16,551 nucleotides of DNA from Isohypsibius dastychi. Lineage: Eukaryota > Tardigrada > Eutardigrada > Parachela > Isohypsibiidae. The DNA is taken from NCBI GenBank assembly GCA_034696485.1, contig JAQIWT010000663.1, positions 1 through 16,551 of the forward strand, read 5' to 3'. The notes under the pieces were generated by a model that had not been told where the DNA came from, ran no database searches, and saw only the letters and a program-made list of their open reading frames with translations. Of the stretch, positions 1-7,887 are shown one piece after another (the stretch's first letter is position 1; the number at the start of each line of letters is the position of its first letter). A program made the translations under genes and the position numbers.

Positions 1-855
1 ACGCTAATCAGCATATCACATAAATAGATGGCATCCGCGAAATAATCCAGGAAAATGCAAGTTATTCGGTAATTGCGGTCACTTGCGTGCTCCTCGAAAA
101 CCGCTCTCGGAAATATCATTAGAAGATTATACATCACAGCAGTTGAAACAATCATCAGCCAAACTAGAAGTCTCTTCGACCACGGCTTGAGGACCCACTT
201 TGGCTTAAACCTGACAAAAAAATAAACAATTAAAAAATAACCGCGCTCGTGTTATGGACAGAACATTTTTCCGCACACAGTGCAATAAATCAATTCTTTT
301 ATTCTTTCGGGAATCATTTTTTGAATTTTTTTCATTTTGGCATGAATCGAATTTTGCTATCAAACTGACCCAGAATCGTCAAGTATTATCAGGCGTTTCC
401 GGCTTCGTATCAAAAAGTGTTCTTCATCACATAAAGCCTTTTTCCAAAACATCATTAGGACTGAAGCGGACAAAGCCCATAAGATTCGTTCTGTAGTTAC
501 TACGCACTCTTCGTCGGATGTCAAGATGAAAAACTCACCGAAAACCCCAGGGTAATAAATACGGATCTCTCAGAAGGCTCGGATGATCGGGAGGGAGCTG
601 AATGGGTTCTGCTACTGGATCGACCGTAACGTCCCCAGTGGAGATTTCTTGGCGACGCTGAGCTCGAACACGGCGACCTCTCTGTAAAATTCAAAACTCC
701 AGCTCAGACAAATTTAAATTATTACATCAAAATATGAAGGTATTTCCAAAAATTAAAAAACGAAGAAGATATACCTGTATCACCCTGATAATCCATGCTA
801 AACTATAGAAGGACAGAGTATGCCTTTGGTCCGGTATGGCGGCGCTGCTGGCCAT
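1..855 (-). CDS. Cyclic-nucleotide-gated cation channel, N-terminal part (gene runs off the left edge)
   Basis: Three minus-strand exons join in phase: 855-775 (start ATG at 855-853), 681-539 and 210-1, with introns 774-682 and 538-211 bounded by GTATAT/ACAG and GTGAGT/TCAG. The first two exons encode a short N-terminal region rich in Arg and Pro. The third begins at the cytoplasmic approach to S1 and covers S1, its loop and S2. It contains the short motif VMYN in S1, then PRAVFEE, then DYFADAIYLCDM in S2. This spacing of YN, R-x-V/A-F and D-Y-x-x-D-x-x-Y-L-x-D-M is typical of CNG channels (CNGA/CNGB, nematode TAX-4/TAX-2). In that family the pore, C-linker and cyclic-nucleotide-binding domain follow and would lie left of base 1. 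Such channels are plasma-membrane cation channels opened by cGMP or cAMP in sensory cells. The first exon and start codon are less certain than the S1-S2 exon. CNGA and CNGB types cannot be separated from this piece. Confidence 0.62.
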
Positions 856-1743
856 AAAGACGGCCAGTCGCAAAATCCACGGCAATTTCTCCAAAATAAA
901 ACAAATCAAGGGAAGCTATCATGATATTTTGTCGGGCAGTTTAGGATGCGCCATTACCGAACTAGATGGGATGTTGAGCTTTCCGTGAGTGGTGTGTGAT
1001 CAGGTCGGATCGGCTGAATATTATCGACGCCTTCGTTAGCGCTGCAAGATATATTGATCCACCTCTCCCGATCCCATCAGGTTATCCCATCAGTTTCAAC
1101 CCAGCGCTATCTTCACTCTCCATCTCCTTTCATCCCATACTGACGCAACAACTAATTAAGCACGGAAGACGACAAATAAAAAGTTCGATATCCCATGAAA
1201 AGGTCATGCTCCCTCCGCCGTCCCGCAGCGCATTCTCATTGAATTCAACAACTATTTCACGTAAAAAAAAGACCTGTATTTGATTCTCTGAATGCAAAGG
1301 TGAGTTGCAGTTTCTTTCAAATCAATCAGATCGTCAAGTAAAGAAGAATACGAGCAGAATTATTTCGCTTAGGGCTTAACCCCTTGAGGTGTGCCTGCTT
1401 AGATTCGGGTTATCTGCTAAAGCCAATACTGCGATCTTTCATCTCCTTTATTCATGAAAAAGAAATTCACCTTAATTAGTTCATGTACCGCGGTGGAGCT
1501 ATGGCACTATACGTCAGCACCACCTTCCCGCCGCATCGATTTTGCTCTCTACGAAATTCACCTTCGGCAGTTGCACCTGGCTGGATGTAAAATAATTGTA
1601 CTCATCATCATCCCTCTACAGTTTCAGAATATTGACGATAACACCGTTACATAACAATACGCTTTAATGCTTCGCCGGTAATCAAGTTACATGGTCCCAT
1701 CAGGACGAAACTCACCCATAACATGGGCTGCATTCCAGAAATT
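856..1743. other. Intergenic region between the CNG-channel start and the mL65 stop
   Basis: This 888-bp stretch holds no coding region I can support. Open frames on the plus strand at about 996-1283 and 1454-1654 have biased, low-complexity composition, no domain and no matching splice structure. It should contain the CNG promoter on the right of base 855 and the 3' UTR of the minus-strand mL65 gene left of 1744. A ten-base word, atcccatcag, occurs twice 13 bp apart near 1070-1092, which is too little to call a repeat family. Confidence 0.5.
1663..1668 (-). promoter_or_regulatory. Candidate poly(A) signal ATTAAA for mL65
   Basis: Reading the minus strand, ATTAAA lies about 75 nt downstream of the mL65 stop codon, a normal distance for a 3' end. 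It is the common variant of AATAAA. Nothing else supports it. Confidence 0.3.
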
Positions 1744-3576
1744 TTACAGTTCAGGTTTCGGATCGTGTGTCATGAATTTTCCCTTATAATCTTCGGGATT
1801 TCCAAATCCCCAGAACGGCGCACGCGACTTTTCATTCTTCCAATACGACCTTTCCGCCTCAGCAAGGTACGGCCTCAGGTCAGCAGACAGGGTCCGATTT
1901 GGAGGTTTCAAGTACAGCTTGACGAAATTGGAAAGGACCTCGTCGTTGAATCCCTCGACTCCATCCATATTCACGCTTTCGAAGAGTTTCATCGGGTTGG
2001 TTATCCAACAGATATTGTGGAAAGGATTGTCTCCATCTTGCTTCCAGACGGCGATTGTGTTTGCTTGATATGTTGAGAAAATCCAGTCACGTCCGGTGGT
2101 TGTGATGGACTGGGTTACAATCGGATATGTCAGTTCATTCAAAATCGAGAAACCTATAATAGAAAAGAGAATTGGGATCTTAGCACAACTAACATACCAT
2201 TCTGGAGTGAAATACCAAGATATGCGGCCTGCGCTACAACTCTCCCAAATGACGAGGCTATCGTACTGGCAACCAGATTCTCTTCAGCTCCAGTCAAGTC
2301 GATATTTTCCACAACATCGTCCCATTTCCGTGGAACAGTAATACTAACAGAACTGAATTCAGCGGGGTCGCCGAAATTAAAACCTAGATCAATAAGAGTT
2401 AGCTTTCAGTCATTTTCGATTCGGTGTTGGCCAAAACGAATTCGTTTAACCACCGCAATATATTTTAAGAAGAATTTCTTCACCTGGTATCCACCTCGGA
2501 ATATATTTCTCCCGTTTGATCCCAACAGCACTCGGATCCCAGTTAGCGAGCGGAACCTCCGCTTGTGAAGAAACCACAGATTCTCTAGCCACGACCTGGA
2601 ACAAAATTATGGTGACTGACAAAAAACCGAGTTGCACTGAAGATACCGAAAACAATCTCAAAAGCAGAACACGAACGATATGTGTAAGATGAACCATACT
2701 CACTTCCGGAAGTGGGAACTCGTGTCGGAAAAGACGATACACCGGATTATCATCTTTGAGCTGAATTAATATTTCCCCGGTCAGTTCGTGAAACGACTCC
2801 TCTTTCAATTCTTGCTTCAAATATCCCGATCGTTTCCAAAATGCCTCGACATTCGCATTCACATCGGTCTGCATTTCTAGGAGATGAGGGAAATCTTTGG
2901 TACAGACTAAATCCACAGAACGCGTGATTGCATCAATGATATTGCAGGCAGGCTTCACCATTTCTCGTTCTTTATCGGGGATCGCATCTTCGTTCCGAAG
3001 GAAGAACTTTTTCTCGAGCATAAGAGCGTCGATGACCGGCTGACGAATTCTTTCGACAATGCTCTTCAATGCAATCTCACTGACATCGTTGTAATAGTTC
3101 ACGGGCAATCCATCTTCCAGTACAGTTCGTGTAAAATACTGGTAAAGCGGAGTGAGATTGTATGTAGATGAAAATCCCGTAATCTGATAAGGCATCCATT
3201 TTCTTTGAGCGCTATCCTGCCTCCGATGTTTCTTCTTGACTTCCAACGGAACATCCATAAACGCAAACCAGTCCATTTTCTCCTTGGCAGTCGGGAAGGA
3301 AGCAAGTAGCAGACCATCCTTACGTCGAATGAAGGCTTGCCCTTCGAGGGTTTTTGGATCAGGTACTATTTCTGGGAACAGTGGCTCTTCGCTCCAGTCA
3401 TCAGGATTATGGTACAAAGACTTGGAAACGTTTTTCGATCGATCTCTTGTCCAGTCCAGTGGATCATGGTGGGGAGTCTGACTATTTCTCACGGAAGCGT
3501 TTTTATTTCTCGTTTGAATCAGGGAGAAACACCGAGCCCGGAGAAGACAAAGCTGAGATATTCGATTGACGAGCAT
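1744..3576 (-). CDS. mRpS30: Mitochondrial large-subunit ribosomal protein mL65 (MRPS30/PDCD9)
   Basis: Four minus-strand exons (3576-2704, 2595-2484, 2383-2198, 2153-1744) join in phase into 526 aa. Introns are 2703-2596, 2483-2384 and 2197-2154, all GT-AG. The protein fits mL65 (formerly MRPS30/PDCD9), a metazoan-specific subunit of the mitochondrial ribosome. Supporting motifs are FWKRSG at residues 246-251 (family: F-W-x-R-x-G), RLFRHEFPLPEVV spanning the first junction, a W-I-P-G-F-N-F-G-D-P-A-E-F segment around residues 326-337, and a tyrosine/tryptophan-rich C-terminus with AVWKQ. The start at 3574-3576 was chosen because it opens a basic, Ser/Leu-rich N-terminus without acidic residues in the first 25 positions, typical of a mitochondrial targeting sequence. 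An upstream in-frame start would add 18 less typical residues. Length is close to that of insect homologues (a little over 500 aa) and longer than the human protein. The first intron has no in-frame stop (see findings). Confidence 0.86.
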
Positions 3577-3734
3577 CGTGACAACTATGGCGTAAGTTTT
3601 ACCGTGTATAATCGGTATAGTTAAGCTCAAAATTGCACTACGCGGATATCAAACAGAACTTCCACATCGTGAAATGAAATGTTTCCGAAGCCTGGAGTGG
3701 AAAACCAAAACAACGAACGAAATGGAGTGGTGTG

Positions 3735-3741
3735 TTTTAAT
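3735..3741 (-). promoter_or_regulatory. Candidate poly(A) signal ATTAAA for the YEATS gene
   Basis: On the minus strand ATTAAA lies about 110 nt after the stop codon at 3850-3852. No AATAAA is present between that stop and the mL65 start, so this variant is the best candidate. Assignment rests on position only. Confidence 0.28.
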
Positions 3742-3750
3742 TTCGCTGGA

Positions 3751-3764
3751 CCCCCCCCCCCCCC
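3751..3764. repeat. Poly-C homopolymer, 14 nt
   Basis: A run of 14 C (G on the minus strand) followed directly by GGG lies in the 273-bp gap between the YEATS 3' end and the mL65 start. It would be in the mL65 promoter or 5' UTR. Its length is unreliable in any assembly. Confidence 0.9.
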
Positions 3765-3849
3765 GGGACCGACTACAACTTTGCAACGTTAGAAAGTTTA
3801 CCGAATTCGATCAGACGAAATTTCGAATTAAGTTCCAAAACGAGAAACT

Positions 3850-5195
3850 TTACTCAATTTGGGCCAGTTGACGAAGTATATTGTCCACCACCGACTGCGC
3901 CAACAAGTCTACACCACAGGCGAAAATCTCGTCAGAAAGGTCGTCCACCACAACTGTTTCAAACTGGGCTGGCTCAGCGTTTTTTTCCTCACGAAGTTCA
4001 GAAATTTCAGGAAATACTCCTACGCCAGGACTTTCATCTCGTTGGTTCAGTGCCTGATCCAATGAAGCAAAACTACTCATCACGTCCTGATGGGAATTTT
4101 TCAGTTTGACGATTTCCTGAAGAACGCTCTCCCGAGCTTCCCGAATCCGATTGAGTGTTTCCGTTTTTCGCACATCATCTGAAAATTCAGTTCGTCCAGT
4201 AATACATGAACAGAAGTAAACATGTCGAGCTTGACAGCCTCGCTATTCCGAGAGACCGGTAACTCACAGTTTACTTCCGAAATATTCGGGTCAGCGTATC
4301 TGTTAGACGACTCCGATTTCAGACGCTTCACGGTCAATTCTGTTGGCGCATTAAATATCTAGAAATTCAAATGTCAGATTTAGGATAAGATCGCAAACAT
4401 ATCCTGTTGTCTTACAATCTCATCGTAGTTTTCCCATATAACGCAACCATCTCGAATTATGGAATTTCGGTTAGGAAGATGATGAAGGCACACTTTGCCC
4501 GTAACTCGAGTAGGTTTGACCTGAAAGACCCAACACAAACGTAGTGAGATCAGTGGGGGGTTTTATGTGAAAACCGTTGTTCCTATAATATAGAAGCTCA
4601 CATTTTTTGGCTCTCCAACAAAGGTCAAGTCAACAAAGAAATCAAATTCTCCATATCCTGTGCCTTCGATTTGAAAGGGAGCTTTTTCTCGCACTGGAAA
4701 AAAGCCCAAATAAACCAGCACAAAAAGCCATCACACCACAAAACTTCTTCTCGACATACCTTGGCGAGGATCCTTACAGGTCTCGTGAAGAACAAACTCA
4801 GCCTTCTCAATCCAATTCGACAAATTCTGGAAATCCAGTGTGCTGGGCTTGATTCACTAAATGCCTGAGCTTTCTTCCTAACTTACCTCGTTGTCTTTCG
4901 ACCGCAAGTACAATATCCATTCGTGAGTATGCTGCTTGATTTCCGGTTCTGTCAACGCGTTCGGGTGACTGTTCGTCAAAATCCCAAGTGGTTCGGCAAG
5001 TATTCGCGAACGACATCCGATAAGAAGTCGTTTGATCATTTGTACATCCTAATAAAAATAAACATTCACCGTTCAAAATTCACATCAACTCATCCGAAAT
5101 TTGAGGTAAGACCGGAAATCGAAAATCACGCCACTCACCTTCATGCGAGATGGTTTAACTTGACCGGTCGATGTTGTCAACGCTGACTGGAACAT
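3850..5195 (-). CDS. YEATS-domain chromatin protein, GAS41/YEATS4-like
   Basis: Seven minus-strand exons join in phase into 300 aa: 5195-5139, 5048-4887, 4826-4760, 4693-4602, 4520-4416, 4358-4268, 4178-3850. The YEATS domain covers about residues 18-165: THEWILYLR (60-68), then FVLHETC (84-90), then APFQIEGTGYGEF (100-112), then WENYDEIIF ending the domain. The order of a T-H-x-W-x-x-Y strand, an L-H-E-T/S loop, G-x-G-E-F, and a Y-D-E-(I/M)-I-F segment with PT shortly after is that of GAS41/YEATS4. That protein reads acylated histone H3 in the SRCAP/TIP60 (SWR1/NuA4) complexes. A charged region starting about residue 193 (VRKTETLNRIREARESV) fits the GAS41 C-terminal coiled coil. The protein is about 70 residues longer than human GAS41 because of an acidic C-terminal extension. 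Cage residues differ from the norm (see findings). YEATS2 or AF9-type identity is less likely. The first exon is the least certain part. Confidence 0.8.
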
Positions 5196-5509
5196 TGTAG
5201 ACGCGATTTTGCGACTCTGGACTGGAGGAAAGCTGAAAACGAAGGGAGATAGTACTCTGCAACTGCAATCCTCAAGTGTGGTACGATACGATTTTCCGGC
5301 ACACGTTGAATTCCGAACTGCAAATTTCAGCGAGTAACTAGGTAGGGATGAGCAAAACTACTTACCAGCAGGGATTGATGGAATCTTATATCGATACGGC
5401 GTAATCGACGAAAACTGTTCGAGCAGTTATTTCTCGCGAAACATATGACAGCGAGAATGAGCGAGATGGGCACAAAGCAGGATTTGAGGGCATTGCTGCG
5501 TGTGGCCAT
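5177..5509 (-). other. Possible spliced upstream ORF (94 codons) overlapping the YEATS start codon
   Basis: On the minus strand an ATG at 5509-5507 opens 48 codons ending exactly at a strong donor (CTGCTG then GTAAGT, 5365). An acceptor TTTGCAG at 5320-5318 gives 46 more codons and a TGA at 5179-5177, just past and out of frame with the YEATS ATG at 5195-5193. The predicted peptide starts with a basic stretch and a hydrophobic run (FVPISLILAVICFA), like a signal peptide or small membrane segment, followed by an Arg-rich part. It may be an upstream ORF in a spliced YEATS 5' leader, or chance. The donor and acceptor quality supports a real 5'-UTR intron. That the peptide is made is not supported by anything beyond the open frame. 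Confidence 0.3.
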
Positions 5510-5567
5510 CCACGAATGAATCATCAGCAAAGGATGCTGACCTTGTGACGCATGTCGCATGTGGTGT

Positions 5568-5778
5568 GTAAGAAGCAGTGCTGGATTTACGGGGGGGGAG
5601 GGAGGAATTTCCCCCCGACATCGAGGGACCTCCCCCCCCCACATGAGACGACTTCCCCCCCCTGTTTTCCCGCTTCGCTAAGCAAAGCGAAGCGGAAAGC
5701 GGTTCCGCTTCGCTAATAGAAGCGGAGCGGACGTCCCCCCCCCACATAAAAATGGTCAAATCCACCACTGGTAAGAAG
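5568..5778. mobile_element. Non-autonomous hAT-type element (MITE), 195 bp, with 8-bp target-site duplication
   Basis: The element spans 5576-5770. Its ends are inverted repeats: CAGTGCTGGATTT at the left (5576-5588) and, read inward from the right, CAGTGGTGGATTT (5770-5758), 12 of 13 identical. It is flanked by a perfect 8-bp direct duplication, GTAAGAAG, at 5568-5575 and 5771-5778. An 8-bp duplication together with CAGTG-type ends is the signature of the hAT superfamily. The interior has no coding capacity. It is made of C-runs (5611-5616, 5632-5640, 5655-5662, 5735-5743), the 14-base direct repeat TCCCCCCCCCACAT (5631-5644 and 5734-5747) and a hairpin array. It lies between the HMGB-like 3' end and the YEATS 5' end. 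The perfect duplication suggests a fairly recent insertion. A hAT transposase encoded elsewhere would have moved it. Confidence 0.85.
5670..5730. repeat. Alternating inverted decamers inside the MITE
   Basis: The decamer CCGCTTCGCT at 5670-5679 is followed by its exact reverse complement at 5686-5695, the same decamer again at 5705-5714, and a one-mismatch reverse complement (AGCGGAGCGG) at 5721-5730. Each pair can fold into a 10-bp stem with a 6-nt loop, and the unit repeats every 35 bp. Short subterminal motifs of this kind can bind hAT transposase. That role is inference here. Confidence 0.85.
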
Positions 5779-5880
5779 TATAGTGAACGGCTAAACTGGG
5801 CTGGACCGTAGATTAGTTGTGGTCACCTTGGACCGGTTCTGATTGTGTCACGCAATACTGTACTCAACGGATGCACTTGT

Positions 5881-5890
5881 TTTATTTATT
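5881..5890 (-). promoter_or_regulatory. Poly(A) signal (overlapping AATAAA copies) for the HMGB-like gene
   Basis: The plus strand reads tttatttatt, so the minus strand carries two overlapping AATAAA hexamers about 195 nt after the HMGB-like stop codon (6085). No other canonical hexamer was noticed closer, so this is the likely 3' end of that transcript. Confidence 0.5.
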
Positions 5891-6084
5891 TACTGAAATT
5901 ATTTCGCAAAAGAATGTTTCGTTCAAAACAAAATTCGTTCATCTTCTATAACTCTCGAGGTGGGACACATTTCGCTGAGCGGTCTACAAAAAGGCATGAC
6001 AAAGGGAGCTTGAGGAAAAGTAAAACAAATTGACTGACTTTCAAAAGCAACAACAAATCTGCTCAAAATCAACAAAATGCGTCT

Positions 6085-7330
6085 CTACATGCGGCTTCGC
6101 TTGCTCTTTTGGAAAGAGTCCCCCGATTCGCTCCCGGCGCTCTCCTCTTCCTCGTCGTGAAAATCATATTCATTAGATGGTTCTCCAGAGTAAGTCGGCA
6201 TGGGTTTCGCTGCGCTGGAAGTCTGCATCTCCTTTTGCTGTTCATACGCTGCTTTCACCTACGAATAATCTCTTTTCGAAGCAAAAAAGAACAAAAAAAA
6301 CATGACTTACAAGTTGATATCGCTTCTTGTCTTGCAAAGCTAGCTTTTCGAAAACCTCTGCAAAAATAAATCAAACTTCCTTTCGCATACCCAATTGATT
6401 ACAGAAGATATCACCTTTGTCAGCTGGCTTGATTTCGCTCCATTGGCGACCAAGAATCTTTGCCACGTCTCCCACTGTCGCATTGGGATGCTCTTCTCGA
6501 ACTTTTGGTCTTCGTTGGTTGCAAAAGTGGAAGAAGGCAGATCTGTGAAACGAGAGAACCATGCAACTTATTCGTCTATTATTCGTTAGGGGCTTAAAAA
6601 TGTCCTTACAAGTTCCGCTTTGGCGCATTCGGATCCTTGGGTCCTCGCTTACGTTTACCGCTCGAGCCTCGTTGACCGGAAGCACTTTTGACATGACCAT
6701 TCTTCTCGTTGATGTCATTGGCTTTGCGTTCGAAGTATTCTGAAATGGATTGAGTATCAGTTAGAAAGAATACAAGAGATTTTCGAACGGGAACTTTACC
6801 CTTTTCTCCGGGTGACATTTTCTGAAACGAACAATGATGATCGTCCACTTTTAAATGCAAATGTACAATTCCTACCTTCCATGATGATGGAGCCACGTTT
6901 TTTTGAAACTCCGTAAAGCTCGCACCACCAAGAGCATCTTTTTGCTCGGAATACATTTTCTGGGCGAAGACCTTGGCTGCTGAGGTTTTAGGCTCCCGAC
7001 GTTCTTTCAATGGAGTGGAGAAGCTGCTTCCTTCGTAAGTCTCAGAGCTACTAGATCCCAACAGTCCAGAATCTGGCGTGTGCGGGCTGAAAACAGATCA
7101 AACGTCAGAAGAACGGCAACACAATCCCATTTTGTCTTCGTGTCAAAGAGAACCACACTAGTCTCTCTCGTTGGCTAACAACACGGCTTCGGTTTTCGAA
7201 AAGGATCGGGATTCGGGAAGAAGGATTACAAAATAACCAGTGGCACTTTCCGAAATGTGCAGTTTTGTTCCACTGACTGCACTCACCCAAACCCACTCTC
7301 GACTTTCTTGCTTCGAATTGAAAGATCCAT
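6085..7330 (-). CDS. HMGB-like protein with two HMG boxes
   Basis: Seven minus-strand exons join in phase into 251 aa: 7330-7287, 7086-6876, 6821-6800, 6739-6610, 6542-6415, 6357-6311, 6258-6085. After a Ser/Thr-rich N-terminus, box A covers about residues 47-111 (KVFAQ, then SSWKKMSPGEKEYFERKA across three exons). A basic linker SSGKRKRGPK (117-126) follows. Box B covers about 128-203 and starts with DPNAPKRNLSAFFHFC. This is the HMGB layout: DPNAPKR-x-LSAFF is the classic box B opening, and W-x-x-M-(S/T)-x-x-E-K is the helix 2-3 part of a box. HMGB proteins bind and bend DNA without sequence specificity in chromatin. The tail is short: FHDEEEESAG, then SGDSF with a final basic KSKRSR, instead of the long Asp/Glu run of vertebrate HMGB1-3. 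Several introns interrupt codons, and one exon is only 22 nt. A 29-nt-leader-type upstream exon cannot be excluded. Confidence 0.85.
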
Positions 7331-7887
7331 CTTCTCCTGGAGATGAAAAGCAACACCACCAGCGAATGATAAAAGAATTGGACGGTCCCAAAAAATCAAG
7401 CAACACGCAAGCAAAACAACAATGCGATAGGAAGGCCAGCAGTGTTCGACGGATTTTGTCAAATTTTCAATTGCCAAGGTAAGTAAGGCAAAGCGGCCAT
7501 CAAAATAGCCGTCCAATCACAAAATCAGGGAGGAGCTTCCCCTGGCGTACGTATGATGCTACCTGAACGCGCCGCCTGTTGTTCAGTCAACTCAGGGTAA
7601 TTATTTTCACTCGATTTCAAGTTCACCAAACGGGATGACCGCATTAAATGTCACTACAGTATATTTCATTTCTATCACCAGAAACACAACAGGGTACCCA
7701 GTCACATGATCAGCAGGCATAAACCACTCAAACTTGTTGAAGTAAGTGTTAACTCGGCCTTGAAATCAGCCGAAAAGTACACATTAAAATCTCGACTTCA
7801 GGTTCAGTATATAAGTCACCGCAAGTGTCCAGAGCCCTCGAGTATTCCTACGGCCGCTTGATTTAGTTGAGGCAAAGGGCAGTCACC
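7331..7887. promoter_or_regulatory. Divergent intergenic region (HMGB-like minus, receptor plus)
   Basis: This 557-bp region separates two head-to-head genes and must hold both promoters. The receptor side has a clear TATA box (7808-7815). On the HMGB side I see no TATA box. Open frames in 7240-7516 on both strands have no recognisable domain and were not called. Confidence 0.5.
7808..7815 (+). promoter_or_regulatory. TATA box TATATAAG of the receptor gene
   Basis: TATATAAG matches the TATA consensus and lies 80 bp before the receptor ATG (7888). That predicts a start site near 7838-7845 and a 5' UTR of about 45 nt. It supports the chosen first exon. Confidence 0.55.

Noticed and set aside
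996-1283. Plus-strand open frame of 95 codons
   Set aside because: Low-complexity composition, no domain, no matching splice sites, and it lies in the gap between two well-modelled minus-strand genes.
3751-3764. Poly-C run as telomeric or mobile-element sequence
   Set aside because: It is a plain homopolymer with no repeat unit, terminal repeats or target duplication around it.
4101-4337. YEATS exon reading through 4268 into a 78-codon frame with a stop
   Set aside because: The 89-nt segment 4267-4179 has a good donor (GTGAGT) and acceptor (TTTTCAG). Splicing it leads into the charged C-terminal region expected for the family.
5670-5730. Hairpin array as a bacterial-type terminator or small RNA gene
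   Set aside because: It lies inside a MITE with terminal repeats and target duplication in a eukaryotic gene neighbourhood, which explains it better.
7240-7482. Plus-strand 80-codon frame ending at a GTAAGT donor
   Set aside because: It overlaps the HMGB-like first exon on the other strand, has no domain, and no matching downstream exon was found.
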